From: Salipiger profundus
GTDB taxonomy: Bacteria > Pseudomonadota > Alphaproteobacteria > Rhodobacterales > Rhodobacteraceae
DNA: 64,000 nucleotides
Assembly (NCBI RefSeq): GCF_001969385.1
Contig: NZ_CP014796.1
Span: forward strand, 3,675,501 to 3,739,500
Reading direction: 5' to 3'
Part shown: one piece after another, positions 43,305-52,980 of the stretch
Layout: every line of letters begins with the position of its first letter
How positions within the stretch are numbered: the stretch's first letter is position 1
The notes under the pieces: model-generated
Database searches by the model: none
The model's input: the letters and a program-made list of their open reading frames with translations, nothing else
What the model was told of the DNA's origin: nothing
Made by a program: the position numbers and the translations under genes

Positions 43305-44810
43305 ATGTACTCGGATCTTCTCCAGGCACTTCCCGCCGTAGTCGGCTTCAGCAATTTCGCCGCCGTGGTGATCGGGGTGCTCGCCGGCATCGTGGTCGGC
43401 GCCATGCCCGGCCTGAGCGCGACGATGGCCATCTCGGTGCTCGTGCCCTTCACCTTCGGTCTCGAACCGCTCGTCGCGCTCGGGCTGATGGCCGGCATCT
43501 ACAACGGCGCCATGTATGGCGGCGCGATCCCGGCGGTGCTGTTGCGCATCCCCGGCACGCCTGCCGCCGTGGCCACCACCTTTGACGGCTACCCGATGGC
43601 GCAAAAGGGCGAGGGCGGCTTCGCCCTGCAGGTCGCGGTCGTCTCCTCGGCCATTGGCGGCATCGCCTCTGCCTTCGCGCTGATGCTGCTCGCCCCGCCG
43701 CTCTCCAAGGTCACGCTGCTGTTCGGCCCGTCCGAGGTCTTCTGGGTCGCCGTGTTCGGCCTGGCCTCGATCATCTTCCTGCTGGGCGGCAACCCGGTGA
43801 AGGGCCTGATCTCGGCCTGCTTCGGGGTCTTCGTCTCCGTCATCGGGTCGGATCCGATCTACGGGAACGACCGTTTCACCTTCGGCCAGCTCGAAATGCT
43901 CGACGGCATCAGCATCGTGATCCTCCTCGTGGGTCTCTACGCCCTGCCGCCGGTGATCGACCTGCTCGAGACGCCGCTCAAGACCGACGGCATCGAAAGC
44001 TCGCAGCTCGGCACGGAGCCGATCTGGAAGGCCATTCCCCGCATGAAGGGCTTCTGGAAGACTTGGCTGCGCTCGTCGGTCTTTGGCATCTGGATCGGCA
44101 TCCTGCCCGGCGCGGGCGGCTCGATGGCGGCGTTCATGTCCTACAACGAGGCCCGTCGCAATTCGAAGCATCCCGAGAGATGGGGCGAAGGCGAGCCCGA
44201 GGGCGTCGCCGCCTCGGAGACCGCGAACAACGCCGACACGGCCTCGGCCCTGATCCCGGCGCTGACGCTGGGCATCCCGGGAACCGCCGTTGCCGCGGTG
44301 ATGCTGGGTGGCCTGCTGGTCCATGGCCTGCAACCGGGACCGATGCTGTTCCGCGAGAACCCCGGCATCGTCTTCGGCTTCATGTGGCAGTTCCTGTTCG
44401 GGGCGATCCTGCTGATCCTGCTTGGCGGCAGCCTTGCCACCAACAGCTTCGCGCGACTTCTCATCCTGCCGCGTCCGCTGCTTGGATCGGTGATCATCGT
44501 GCTGATGCTGATCGGGGTCTACTCGATCCACGGCCGGATGTTCGACGTCTACCTTATGCTAGGGTTCGGTGCCATCGGCTGGGTGATGGACAAGCTGAAG
44601 TTCCCGCTGCCGCCGGTGGTGCTGGGTCTGATCCTAGGTGGCTTCGCCGAAGAGAACCTCCGGCTCGCTCTCCGGATCGGTCGTGGCGACTGGGGCGTGC
44701 TGTTCCAGAACACGACGAGCCTGGTCCTCGTGGCGCTCACCGTCGCGGTGGTGGTCGGCCCGATCGTCAAGCGCAGGCTCACCGACCGTCGCAAGCAGAG
44801 CGGCATGTGA
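43305..44810 (+). CDS. Tripartite tricarboxylate transporter large membrane subunit TctA
   Basis: A 501-residue inner-membrane protein with about eleven helices. It carries the two characteristic TctA repeats: GVLAGIVVGAMPGLSATMAISVLVPFTFGL with MAGIYNGAMYGGAIPAVLLRIPGTPAAVATTFDGYPM, and the second half with GILPGAGGSMAAFMSYNEARRNSKHPE and LTLGIPGTAVAAVMLGGLLVHGLQPGP. It moves the ligand across the membrane with an ion gradient. It is separated from the TRAP genes by 134 bases with no recognised terminator, so read-through is likely. Confidence 0.94.
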   Translation: MYSDLLQALPAVVGFSNFAAVVIGVLAGIVVGAMPGLSATMAISVLVPFTFGLEPLVALGLMAGIYNGAMYGGAIPAVLLRIPGTPAAVATTFDGYPMAQKGEGGFALQVAVVSSAIGGIASAFALMLLAPPLSKVTLLFGPSEVFWVAVFGLASIIFLLGGNPVKGLISACFGVFVSVIGSDPIYGNDRFTFGQLEMLDGISIVILLVGLYALPPVIDLLETPLKTDGIESSQLGTEPIWKAIPRMKGFWKTWLRSSVFGIWIGILPGAGGSMAAFMSYNEARRNSKHPERWGEGEPEGVAASETANNADTASALIPALTLGIPGTAVAAVMLGGLLVHGLQPGPMLFRENPGIVFGFMWQFLFGAILLILLGGSLATNSFARLLILPRPLLGSVIIVLMLIGVYSIHGRMFDVYLMLGFGAIGWVMDKLKFPLPPVVLGLILGGFAEENLRLALRIGRGDWGVLFQNTTSLVLVALTVAVVVGPIVKRRLTDRRKQSGM

Positions 44811-44944
44811 CGGCCCCGGACAAGCCCCGGGCGGCCGGACCGATAGATACGGCCCCCCGGACACAGACACCGGCGCGTTCCGCTGAGCGGCCCGACGCCA
44901 GATTTTCGCAAGAGGCACCGTCACGGTGTAAAGGAGGAAAAGCG

Positions 44945-45919
44945 ATGAAACTGACGACACTTGGCGCCTCGGCGCTCCTGATGGCCTCGACGGCCGTGGC
45001 ACATGCGGACAACTGGACCGCCTACACCTACTCCTCGGTGTCGACGACATCGGCGGTCAAGGGCATGAACCGCATCGCCGATCGCGCCGCAGAGGAGACC
45101 GATGGCGACCTCGACATCACCCTGCATCTCGGCAAGACCCTGCAGATCGCCTCGGCCGACATCACCCAGGCGGTGGGCGACGGCATCGTCGATATGGCTG
45201 CCGACTTCTTCTTCTCTGGCAACGTGCCGATCGCGCGGGTGCTGAACCTTCCCATGCTGATCGAGAACGACGAGGAGTGGGACAAGGCCTACGCCGCCAT
45301 CGAGCCCGTGCTGGTGGAGGCCTTCGCCGAGCAGAACGTCGTCCTGCTTGGCGGCTACCGTTACCCCGAGCAGACGATCTTCACCACTTTCGAGATCGAC
45401 GAACTGTCGGATCTCGAAGGCCACAAGATCCGGGTGACGTCGCCCGAACAGGGCCACTTCATCGAAGAGTTCGGCGGGGCCGCGATCACGCTTTCGGGCT
45501 CGGAGGTTCCGACCTCGCTGGAGCGCGGCGTCATCGAGGGCGTGCTGACCGCGAGCGCGGGCGGCGCGAAGAACTGGCACGAATTCCTGCCCTACAACTA
45601 CCGGTTCGCGGTGAACTACGGAAACTCGATGATCATCGCCAACGCGGACTCCTTCGAGGCGCTGTCGCCGGAAACCCAGGAGACGCTGCGCGCCATCGTG
45701 GCAGAGGAAGGCCCGGCCACCACCGCGGCGTTTCTCGAGGACGAGGAGGCCCAGAAGGCATCCCAGTCCGAGGCGGGCATGACCCTCGTCGAGGAAGCCG
45801 AGGGCGACGCCGACATGGCGCGCGAGCGGCTGGCCCCGTTCTGGGAGGAGTGGGCCGAGCAGAACGGCCCGGAATACGTCGAGGCACTCCAGACCGTGCG
45901 CGACGCGATCGGAAAGTGA
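44945..45919 (+). CDS. TRAP transporter substrate-binding protein (DctP type)
   Basis: A 324-residue periplasmic binding protein. The start at 44945 is preceded by AAAGGAGG and gives a signal peptide ending near ASTAVAHA. The mature protein begins DNWTAYTYSSVSTTSAVKGMNRIAD and has the DctP helix ITQAVGDGIVDMAADFFFSG and LEGHKIRVTSPEQGHFIEEFGG, where the conserved arginine binds the ligand carboxylate. Its last 100 residues are rich in Glu. It is the first of a complete P-Q-M TRAP transporter that lies directly after a complete TTT transporter in the same direction. Confidence 0.9.
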   Translation: MKLTTLGASALLMASTAVAHADNWTAYTYSSVSTTSAVKGMNRIADRAAEETDGDLDITLHLGKTLQIASADITQAVGDGIVDMAADFFFSGNVPIARVLNLPMLIENDEEWDKAYAAIEPVLVEAFAEQNVVLLGGYRYPEQTIFTTFEIDELSDLEGHKIRVTSPEQGHFIEEFGGAAITLSGSEVPTSLERGVIEGVLTASAGGAKNWHEFLPYNYRFAVNYGNSMIIANADSFEALSPETQETLRAIVAEEGPATTAAFLEDEEAQKASQSEAGMTLVEEAEGDADMARERLAPFWEEWAEQNGPEYVEALQTVRDAIGK

Positions 45920-45927
45920 GCAACTGA

Positions 45928-46443
45928 ATGATGGACGAACGTAACAGCGGACCGGCTTCTGCCGGTCCCGTCTTCGACGCGGCGGCGCTGGTCACCCGGG
46001 TGCTCAGCGGTGCCGTCCTGGCGGCGCTCGTCGGGCTGGTCTGCCTCGAGGCGGTCCTGCGCGGTGCCTTCAACTACTCGCTCGGTTTCGCCGAGGAACT
46101 CACCGGCTATTGCGTCGTCCTGCTCACCTTCTTCGGAGCCGCGCTCGCCCTGCGGGCGGGCTCCCTCTTCCAGGTGCATTTCCTGTTCGACAAGTATTCG
46201 CCGGCAGTTCGCACCTGGGTGCAGCGGGTCTTCGTCATCGTTGCACTGATCGTCTGCGTGATCCTCGCGTGGAAGGCCAAGGACCTGACGCTTAGCTCGT
46301 TCTCGCGCAACCGCTTCGCGGCGACCGTGCTGCGCACGCCGCTGTGGATACCGCAGATGATCCCGCCGCTCGGCTTCACGGTCATCTGCATCTTCCTCAT
46401 CGAGCAGTTCCTGCTCACGTTCCGCCGGAAGGAGACCAACTGA
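45928..46443 (+). CDS. TRAP transporter small permease (DctQ type)
   Basis: A 171-residue membrane protein with four predicted helices, the DctQ layout. It carries the family-typical segment FNYSLGFAEELTGYCVVLLTFFGAALALRAGSLFQVHFLFDKY, where residues between helices two and three contact DctM. It starts eight bases after the binding-protein gene, and its stop overlaps the large permease start by one base (TGATG). Confidence 0.88.
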   Translation: MMDERNSGPASAGPVFDAAALVTRVLSGAVLAALVGLVCLEAVLRGAFNYSLGFAEELTGYCVVLLTFFGAALALRAGSLFQVHFLFDKYSPAVRTWVQRVFVIVALIVCVILAWKAKDLTLSSFSRNRFAATVLRTPLWIPQMIPPLGFTVICIFLIEQFLLTFRRKETN

Positions 46444-47735
46444 TGGAAGCCATTCTCGCCTTCGGTGTTCTCATCGGCCTCATTCTCGGTGGCATGTGGG
46501 TGCAGTTTGCCGTGGCCGGTGCCGGGCTTTTCTACATCTGGATGCTGAACGGCTTCGGCGGGTTCCGTGCCCTCGGCATGGTCAGCTGGGGCGCGTCCAA
46601 CAGCTTCACCCTTGCCGCCATTCCCCTGTTCGTTCTGATGGCCGAGATCCTGCTGGGATCGGGCCTTGCGGGCCGTCTCTACAACGGGGTGGCACCCTTC
46701 ATGCGCCGGCTTCCGGGCGGGCTCATGCACACCAACATCGCCGGCAGCGGCATCTTCGCCGCGATCTCGGGCGGCTCCGCGCCGACCGCCGCCGCGATGT
46801 CTACAGTCGCCTTGCCGGAGCTTACCAGGCGCGGCTACAACAAGCGGCTCGTCGCGGGCTCGCTGGCGGCGGGCGGCACGCTGGGCATCCTCATTCCGCC
46901 ATCGATCACCATGATCATCTACGCGACCTTCACCGAAACCTCGATCGCACGGCTCTTCGCGGCGGGTCTGGTGCCGGGGATCGTGCTTGCCCTGCTCTAC
47001 ATGGCCTTCATCATCGCGCGCGTTCTGGTGAACCCCGGGCTTGCCCCGAAATCCGACGAGAAGACGTCGTTCGGGGACCTCGGCCGCGCCCTGCTGGACA
47101 TCGTGCCCTTCCTGCTGCTGATCGTTATCGTGCTCGGCAGCATCTACGGTGGCTTCGCCACGCCGACCGAGGCCGGTGCGGTCGGCACCGTCGGTGCCAT
47201 CGCCATCGCGGCGCTCTACGGGAAGTTCAGTCTGTCGCTGCTCGGAAGCGCGTTGTCCCGCACTGTCCGGATGAGCGGGAACATCCTGTTCATCGTCTTC
47301 ACCTCGATGATCTTCGCCTATGCAACCGCGCTGTCGGGCGTCGGAGAGGACCTCGTCGGCATGCTCGAGGAGGCCAACGTCTCGCGCACGGCGTTCCTGC
47401 TGATCATCATGGTGGTCTTCGCCATCCTCGGCTGCTTCATGGAGGGCCTCGGAATGATCGCGATCATCGTGCCGGTGATCTTCCCGGCGCTGCTCGCGCT
47501 CGATGTGGACCCGATCTGGTTCGGTGTCTTCGTCGTGATCCTCGTCGAGCTGGGCCAGCTTACCCCACCGCTGGGCGTGATCCTCTTCGTCGTCGCAAGC
47601 TCGTCCGACAAGGTGCGGGTCGAGGACGTGATCATGGGCACCCTGCCCTTCTTCATCATCATCCTCGCGTTCATGCTGCTGCTGATCGCCTTTCCGCAAA
47701 TCGCGCTGTTCCTGCCGGAGTTCACGTTCGGATGA
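46443..47735 (+). CDS. TRAP transporter large permease (DctM type)
   Basis: A 430-residue inner-membrane protein with about twelve helices that couples sodium-driven uptake to the binding protein. Family marks are SFTLAAIPLFVLMAEILLGSGLAGRLYNGVAPFMRRLPGGL, the sodium/substrate region SGGSAPTAAAMSTVALPEL, GGTLGILIPPSITMIIY and ELGQLTPPLGVILFV. It overlaps both the small permease (one base) and the lactonase-like gene (four bases), so four genes are translationally linked at this point. Confidence 0.94.
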   Translation: MEAILAFGVLIGLILGGMWVQFAVAGAGLFYIWMLNGFGGFRALGMVSWGASNSFTLAAIPLFVLMAEILLGSGLAGRLYNGVAPFMRRLPGGLMHTNIAGSGIFAAISGGSAPTAAAMSTVALPELTRRGYNKRLVAGSLAAGGTLGILIPPSITMIIYATFTETSIARLFAAGLVPGIVLALLYMAFIIARVLVNPGLAPKSDEKTSFGDLGRALLDIVPFLLLIVIVLGSIYGGFATPTEAGAVGTVGAIAIAALYGKFSLSLLGSALSRTVRMSGNILFIVFTSMIFAYATALSGVGEDLVGMLEEANVSRTAFLLIIMVVFAILGCFMEGLGMIAIIVPVIFPALLALDVDPIWFGVFVVILVELGQLTPPLGVILFVVASSSDKVRVEDVIMGTLPFFIIILAFMLLLIAFPQIALFLPEFTFG

Positions 47736-48682
47736 CCATTCCCACCTACCCTTTCCCCGATCCCGTCGTCATCGACGCGACCGTGTTCACCGAGCTGCCC
47801 GCCGCCCTTCGACGGCCCGGGGTCTCCTCCTACTGGGCCGAGAAGAACCGGCGCGGGCAGCCGGTGGACAGCTTCATCGAGGGTCCGTCCTTCGACCGCG
47901 AGGGAAACCTGTATTTCGTGGACATCCCCTTTGGCCGGGTGTTCCGCGCGGATCCAGCCGGCGAGGTGACCCAGGTCGCCGAGTACGAGGGGCAGCCCAA
48001 CGGGCTCAAGATCCACGCGGACGGGCGCATCTTCCTTGCCGATTACCAGAACGGGATCATGCTGCTCGACCCGGCAACAGGTGATGTCACGACAGCGCTG
48101 GGCGATGCGGACACCGAAGGGTTCAAGGGGTGCAACGACCTCCACTTCGGGCGGGACGGCGCGCTTTATTTCACCGATCAGGGCCAGACCGGCCTGCAGG
48201 ACCCGTCGGGACGCGTCTGGCGCTGGCGCCCGGAGTCCGGAGAGCTGTCCTGCCTGATCGACAAGGTGCCCAGCCCCAACGGGCTGGTGCTCGACCTTGC
48301 CGAGCATGTGCTCTTCCTGGCGGTGACCCGGGCCAACGCCGTCTGGCGACTGCCGATGGCGGCGAGCGGGCGCGTCAACAAGGCCGGTCTGTTCATCCAG
48401 TTCTCGGGTGGGCGCGCGGGGCCGGACGGGCTTGCGCTCACCGACCAGGGCGGCGTGGTGGTCTGCCAGACCGGCATGGGGCTGGTGTGGATCCACAACG
48501 CGCTCGGCCAGCCAATCGCGGTGGTCCGCTCGCCCCGGGGCCTCGGGACCACCAATTGCGCGTTCGGAGGCCCGGAGGGGCGGACGCTGTTCATCACCGA
48601 AAGCGACTCCGGCAGCATCCTCAAGGCAGAGCTCCCGGCCACGCTCGGGGTCTCGGGGGCACCGATGTTCGCCCACGCCTGA
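47732..48682 (+). CDS. SMP-30/gluconolactonase family protein
   Basis: A 316-residue six-bladed beta-propeller hydrolase without a signal peptide. The metal-binding positions of the SMP-30 family are visible: Glu in FIEGPSFDREGNLYFVDI, Asn in GQPNGLKIHADGR and GCNDLHFGRDGALYFTD, and Asp in RAGPDGLALTDQGG. It should open a sugar-acid or related lactone in the cytoplasm. As last gene of the hydroxyacid/TTT/TRAP cluster, coupled to dctM by ATGA, it suggests that the imported compound is, or passes through, an aldonate-type lactone. A terminator follows at 48708. Confidence 0.88.
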   Translation: MTIPTYPFPDPVVIDATVFTELPAALRRPGVSSYWAEKNRRGQPVDSFIEGPSFDREGNLYFVDIPFGRVFRADPAGEVTQVAEYEGQPNGLKIHADGRIFLADYQNGIMLLDPATGDVTTALGDADTEGFKGCNDLHFGRDGALYFTDQGQTGLQDPSGRVWRWRPESGELSCLIDKVPSPNGLVLDLAEHVLFLAVTRANAVWRLPMAASGRVNKAGLFIQFSGGRAGPDGLALTDQGGVVVCQTGMGLVWIHNALGQPIAVVRSPRGLGTTNCAFGGPEGRTLFITESDSGSILKAELPATLGVSGAPMFAHA

Positions 48683-48707
48683 CCTTTGCGGTCACGCAGA
48701 AAAGCAA

Positions 48708-48734
48708 ACGGGGCCGCCCCATGGGCGGCCCCGT
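48708..48734. terminator. Terminator between the lactonase and aldo/keto reductase genes
   Basis: A perfect 12-bp stem (ACGGGGCCGCCC / GGGCGGCCCCGT) with a very short loop lies between two convergent genes. On the minus strand it is followed by TTTGCTTTTC; on the plus strand the tail is weaker. It probably works mainly for the aldo/keto reductase gene and partly for the upstream cluster. Confidence 0.78.
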
Positions 48735-48767
48735 CATCATTTCGGGGAATTTCTTCCGAAACCGTGG

Positions 48768-49628
48768 TTACTGCTGACCGCTGTAGACCGGGAAGGCCGT
48801 CGCGTCGCCGTAGTCCTTGGCGGTCACCGACTTGAGCGTTTCCATGTCCTCGTCCGAAATCTCGAAATCGACGTCGGCGTTGGTCTTCATGTGATCCGGG
48901 TTTGCCGTCTTCGGCAGCGCCAGCAGGTCGAGTTGCAGCACGTAGCGGATGCAGAGCTGCGGGACGCTCACGCCGTATTTCTTGGCCATCTCGCCGATCT
49001 CGGCATTCTCGAGGATCTTGCCGTGGCCGATGGGCGAATAGGCCTCGACCAGCATGCCGTTCGATTTGGCGTGCTCGATCAGCTCGAAGGGCGTGTTACC
49101 CACGTGCGCCAGGACCTGGTCGATCATCGGCTTGACGGTCGCGTTCTCCAGCAGGTTGTCGAGGTCTTCCTTCTGGAAGTTCGACACGCCGATGGCGCGC
49201 AGCTTGCCGGCCTCGAGCGCCTCTTCCATGGCCTTCCACGCGGCGAGGTTGCCCTCGAAGAAGCGGTCATCACTGGCCCAGTCGGCCCACGGCTGCGGGC
49301 TGTGGATGATGAAGAGGTCGATGTAATCGAGGCCGAGGGTCTTAAGCGACTCGTCGATGGCAGCCTTCGCGCCCTCGTAGTCCTTGACCTCGGCGGCAAG
49401 CTTGGTCTGCACGAAGAGCTCTTCGCGCGGCACGCCGCATTCGCGGATGCCCTCGCCCACGCCACGCTCGTTGCCATAGGCCTGCGCGGTGTCGATGTGG
49501 CGATAGCCAAGGCTCACGGCGGCCTTGACGGCCTCGGCGACCTTGTCATCGTCGATCATCCACGTGCCGAGCGCGAGTTTGGGGATTGCGACACCATTCG
49601 GGAGGGTCTGGGTTTCCTGAAGCATCAT
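48768..49628 (-). CDS. Aldo/keto reductase
   Basis: A 286-residue NADPH-dependent carbonyl reductase of the AKR barrel fold, similar to 2,5-diketo-D-gluconate reductases. The catalytic tetrad is visible: Asp and Tyr in YRHIDTAQAYGNERGVGEG, Lys in FVQTKL, His in DLFIIHSPQP. The cofactor end IPKT-type LALPKTANPDHM is present. The ATG at 49628 has AAGGAG seven bases upstream; a second ATG follows at once. It converges on the lactonase gene and so is not co-transcribed with that cluster, but sugar-acid or aldehyde chemistry would fit both neighbours. Confidence 0.92.
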   Translation of the reverse strand: MMLQETQTLPNGVAIPKLALGTWMIDDDKVAEAVKAAVSLGYRHIDTAQAYGNERGVGEGIRECGVPREELFVQTKLAAEVKDYEGAKAAIDESLKTLGLDYIDLFIIHSPQPWADWASDDRFFEGNLAAWKAMEEALEAGKLRAIGVSNFQKEDLDNLLENATVKPMIDQVLAHVGNTPFELIEHAKSNGMLVEAYSPIGHGKILENAEIGEMAKKYGVSVPQLCIRYVLQLDLLALPKTANPDHMKTNADVDFEISDEDMETLKSVTAKDYGDATAFPVYSGQQ

Positions 49629-49847
49629 CGGGAGGCTCCTTTCTTCTCTGGCCCGATCCGGGCCGTTTCGGTTCGAAGACAGCGTCTTCGCTGCCCTTGT
49701 GACGAACGATGTAGTCTCCGCCGGGGCGGTTGATAATCGACGCCACAATACAGCCAGTCATGACGCGCGCTCATCAATCGTCCAGCGCGTCGAACGCAAG
49801 GGGACGCACCTCGCGGCACGCCCCCAAGGCTCTTCATGACAGGCCGC

Positions 49848-52028
49848 TCAGACCGCCGGCAGGCGGTCGATGAACTTGTCCATGGTCAGCGGGTAGTCGC
49901 GAACCCTGACGCCGGTGGCGTTGTAGAGCCCGTTGGCGACGGCTGCCGCGACACCGCAGAGACCCAACTCGCCCACGCCCTTGGCCTTGAGCGGGCTAGC
50001 CGCGGCATCGAGCGTGTCGAGGAAGATCACTTCCTGCTCGGGGATGTCGGCATGGACCGCGACCTCGTAGCTCGCCATGTCGTGGTTGGCGAAGAAGCCA
50101 CGGGCCCGGTCGAGCGCCATGTCCTCCGAAAGCGCCGCACCGACACCCATGACCATGCCGCCGATCACCTGGCTGCGCGCGGTGATCGGGTTGAGGATGC
50201 GCCCCGAGTCACATACCGCGAGCATCCGCCGCACGCGTGTCTCGCCGGTGTAGGCGTGGACGCCGACCTCGACGAAATGCGCGCCGAAGGTGCCCATGGC
50301 ATAGTTCTGCTGGAAGTCGCCCCAGGCGATGGCATCCTCGGCCGAGACCTCTTCGCTGATCTCCGACAAGGCCATGTCGACATCACCCCCGGTGACGCGG
50401 CCATCGGCAAAGTCGGCCTCCTCGATCCCGAGGGTTTCGGCGATGCGCGCGCGCAGTGCCATGCAGGCGGCGTAGACGCCGGAGGTCGAGCTCGGCGCCC
50501 CGAACTGCCCGCCCGACCCCGAGGATACCGGGTAGGCGCTGTTCGCCATGCGCATCTCGACGGCCTCGTAGGGCAGCCCCATGGTCTCGGCCGCGGTCTG
50601 CGCGAGGATCGTGTAGGAGCCGGTTCCGATGTCGGTCATGTCGGTCTCGATGACCAGCTTGCCTCCGTCGAGGATCGCGCGCGCGCCCGAGGGAAGCACG
50701 AGATGTCCGCGATAGGCCCCTGCCACACCGTGGCCGATGAGCCAGTCGCCGTCGCGTGTGCCGCCGGGCGTCGTGTTGCGGTCCGCCCAGCCGAAGGCCT
50801 CGGCGCCGCGGCGCAGGCACTCGACGTAGTGGCGTTCGCTGAACGGAATCTCCGGGTTCGACGGGTTCACCTGCGTGTCGTTGACGACGCGGAATTCCAC
50901 AGGGTCCATTCCGACCGCTTCGGCCATCTCGTCCATGGCGATTTCCAGCGCCATGAGGCCCGATGCCTCGCCCGGAGCACGCATGTCCGCGGTTTCAGGC
51001 AGCGGCATGTCCACCACGTGGTTCTTCACGCGGCGGGTTTCGCCGGCATAGAACAGCGGTGTCTGGGCGGTGGCGTTCTCGCCACGTCCTCCGGGCAGGC
51101 AATAGGAGGCCGCTTCGTGCCAGATGCCCTTGAGCCGACCCTCGCCGTCGGCCGCGAGCCTGATGCGCTGGACCGTCGCCGAGCGGTGGGTGGTGTTGTT
51201 CATCACCATCGGCCGGGGCAGCGCCAGCTTCACCGGTGCCCCCGCCGCGCGGCTGCCGAGCGCCGCCAGCACCGCGTCGGCCCGCAGCCAGAGCTTGGCG
51301 CCAAAGCCGCCGCCGACGTAGGGGCTTTCGACCCGGATGCGTTCGGGCTCGATGCCGAAGGTCGTCGCGATGGACTGGTGGTTCCAGTTGATCATCTGGT
51401 TCGAGGTCCAGACGGTCATGTCCTCGCCGTCGGACCAGTCGACCGTGGAGCTGTGCGGCTCCATCATCGTGTGGCTCTCGCCGGGCGTGTGATACATGTT
51501 GTCGATCACATGCGCCGCATCGGCAAAGGCCGCCTCGACGTCGCCCACCAGCGTGTCGGGCTCGCCGGTGCCCTGCACCCGCTCGAAGGCGGCATCGAGA
51601 TCGAGATCGGCGGGCTCGCCTTCCTCGTATTCCACCGAGATCATCGCGGCCGCAGCACGCGCCTGCTCGAAGGTCTCGGCGACCACCACGGCGATGGCCT
51701 GATGGTAGTGCATCACATCGGCACCGCCGAAGAGCCGCGCGACGTTGTTCATGCCCTTTTCGAGGGGGTCGATGTCGAGCGTCGTGACAACCGCGCGCAC
51801 GCCGGGGGCATTGCGGGCCTCGTCTGCGTTCATGGACACGATCCGCCCATGCCCGATGCCGGCGCCGAGCGGATAGCCATAGAGTGCATCCGGCGCGGCG
51901 TCATTGCGCTCGTAGGCATAAGGCGCGGTGCCGGTGACCTTGGGTGGGCCATCGTAGCGTGTGAAACGCTGGCCGACGACGCGCTCGTCGTCGAAGACAT
52001 TGCTGCCTGCGGGTTCGTTGAAGTCCAT
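49848..52028 (-). CDS. paoC: Periplasmic aldehyde oxidoreductase, molybdenum-binding subunit PaoC-like
   Basis: A 726-residue molybdenum hydroxylase subunit of the xanthine oxidase family. It opens like PaoC (MDFNEPAG, VVGQRFTRYDGPPKVTGTAPYAYE) and has the molybdopterin cytosine dinucleotide loops VGGGFGAKLWLR and GSGGQFGAPSSTSGVYAACMAL and the catalytic glutamate in GVGELGLCGVAAAVANG (Glu687). It forms the active site that oxidises aldehydes to acids. Length agrees with E. coli PaoC. It is last in a three-gene operon, one base after the FAD subunit stop, with AGGAGG before its start. It carries no own export signal and would be co-exported with the Tat-bearing subunit. Confidence 0.92.
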   Translation of the reverse strand: MDFNEPAGSNVFDDERVVGQRFTRYDGPPKVTGTAPYAYERNDAAPDALYGYPLGAGIGHGRIVSMNADEARNAPGVRAVVTTLDIDPLEKGMNNVARLFGGADVMHYHQAIAVVVAETFEQARAAAAMISVEYEEGEPADLDLDAAFERVQGTGEPDTLVGDVEAAFADAAHVIDNMYHTPGESHTMMEPHSSTVDWSDGEDMTVWTSNQMINWNHQSIATTFGIEPERIRVESPYVGGGFGAKLWLRADAVLAALGSRAAGAPVKLALPRPMVMNNTTHRSATVQRIRLAADGEGRLKGIWHEAASYCLPGGRGENATAQTPLFYAGETRRVKNHVVDMPLPETADMRAPGEASGLMALEIAMDEMAEAVGMDPVEFRVVNDTQVNPSNPEIPFSERHYVECLRRGAEAFGWADRNTTPGGTRDGDWLIGHGVAGAYRGHLVLPSGARAILDGGKLVIETDMTDIGTGSYTILAQTAAETMGLPYEAVEMRMANSAYPVSSGSGGQFGAPSSTSGVYAACMALRARIAETLGIEEADFADGRVTGGDVDMALSEISEEVSAEDAIAWGDFQQNYAMGTFGAHFVEVGVHAYTGETRVRRMLAVCDSGRILNPITARSQVIGGMVMGVGAALSEDMALDRARGFFANHDMASYEVAVHADIPEQEVIFLDTLDAAASPLKAKGVGELGLCGVAAAVANGLYNATGVRVRDYPLTMDKFIDRLPAV

Positions 52029-52029
52029 C

Positions 52030-52980
52030 TCAGGCCTCCTTCAGCATGGCTGCGAGCGTGCGCTCGGCGAGGGTGAGTTTGAAGGCGTTCTCCTCGGTCG
52101 GCCGTGCGCCGTCGAGCAACACCGACATTACCGCGGATGCCCCGTTGGGCAGCTCTGCGTCCGCTTCGGCGCGGCGCCACGGTTTCGGCGCGACGCCACC
52201 AAGCGCCACCCGTCCGGAGCCGTCCGGCTGCCGGATCAGCGCCACGGAGACCAGTGCAAAGGCATAGGACGCCCGGTCGCGCACCTTGTGATAGCTCTGC
52301 GTTCCGCCGACCGGCGCGGGCAGGCGCACGTGGGTGATGAGCTCGCCCGGCATCAGCGCGGTTTCTTCCTCGGGCGTGTCGCCCGGCAGCAGGTGCAGGT
52401 CTTCGAGCGCGATTTCGCGGCTCATCCCGTTCGGCGTGACCGTCTCGACCACCGCGTCGAGAACACGCATTGCAACGGCCATGTCGCTCGGATGCGTCGC
52501 GATGCAGGAGTCCGAGGTGCCGATGACGCCGAGCTGCCGGCTGAAGGCACCCTCGGTGAGCGCGGCGCAGCCGGACCCGGGCGCGCGCTTGTTGCACGGC
52601 ATGTTGGTGTCGTAGAAATACGGGCACCGCGTTCTCTGCAGCAGGTTGCCGCCCGTGGTGGCCTTGTTGCGCAGCTGCCCCGTGGCGCCCGCCGCGATGG
52701 CGCGCGTCAGCACTGGGTAGTCCCGCCGGATGCGGGTGTCGGCAGACAACGCGGTGTTGGTCACCAGCGTGCCGATGCGCAGGCCGCCGTCCTCGGTCTC
52801 GGTGATCTCGTCGAGCCCCAGCCCGTTGACGTCGATGACGTGCACGGGGGTCTCGATCTCGAGCTTCATCAGGTCGAGGAGGTTGGTGCCGCCTGCAAGG
52901 AACTTCGCCCCCGGCGTCTCTGCCGCGGCGGTCGCGGCTGCCGCCGCGTCGGTCGGTTTCTCGTAGCTGAATGCCCTCAT
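52030..52980 (-). CDS. paoB: Periplasmic aldehyde oxidoreductase, FAD subunit PaoB-like
   Basis: A 316-residue FAD-binding subunit. FAD-loop motifs are [11 protein letters not shown] (29-39) and the [15 protein letters not shown] stretch (108-122). Cysteines at 119, 129 and 138 sit in an insertion that in E. coli PaoB binds an additional [4Fe-4S] cluster, a feature of this subfamily and not of normal xanthine dehydrogenases. It relays electrons from the molybdenum site. The start overlaps the iron-sulfur subunit stop by four bases (ATGA), and its stop is one base before paoC. Confidence 0.92.
   Translation of the reverse strand: MRAFSYEKPTDAAAAATAAAETPGAKFLAGGTNLLDLMKLEIETPVHVIDVNGLGLDEITETEDGGLRIGTLVTNTALSADTRIRRDYPVLTRAIAAGATGQLRNKATTGGNLLQRTRCPYFYDTNMPCNKRAPGSGCAALTEGAFSRQLGVIGTSDSCIATHPSDMAVAMRVLDAVVETVTPNGMSREIALEDLHLLPGDTPEEETALMPGELITHVRLPAPVGGTQSYHKVRDRASYAFALVSVALIRQPDGSGRVALGGVAPKPWRRAEADAELPNGASAVMSVLLDGARPTEENAFKLTLAERTLAAMLKEA

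Noticed and set aside
49836..52076. Plus-strand frame of about 745 codons opposite paoC
   Set aside because: Shadow of the molybdenum subunit; no start signal and no domain.
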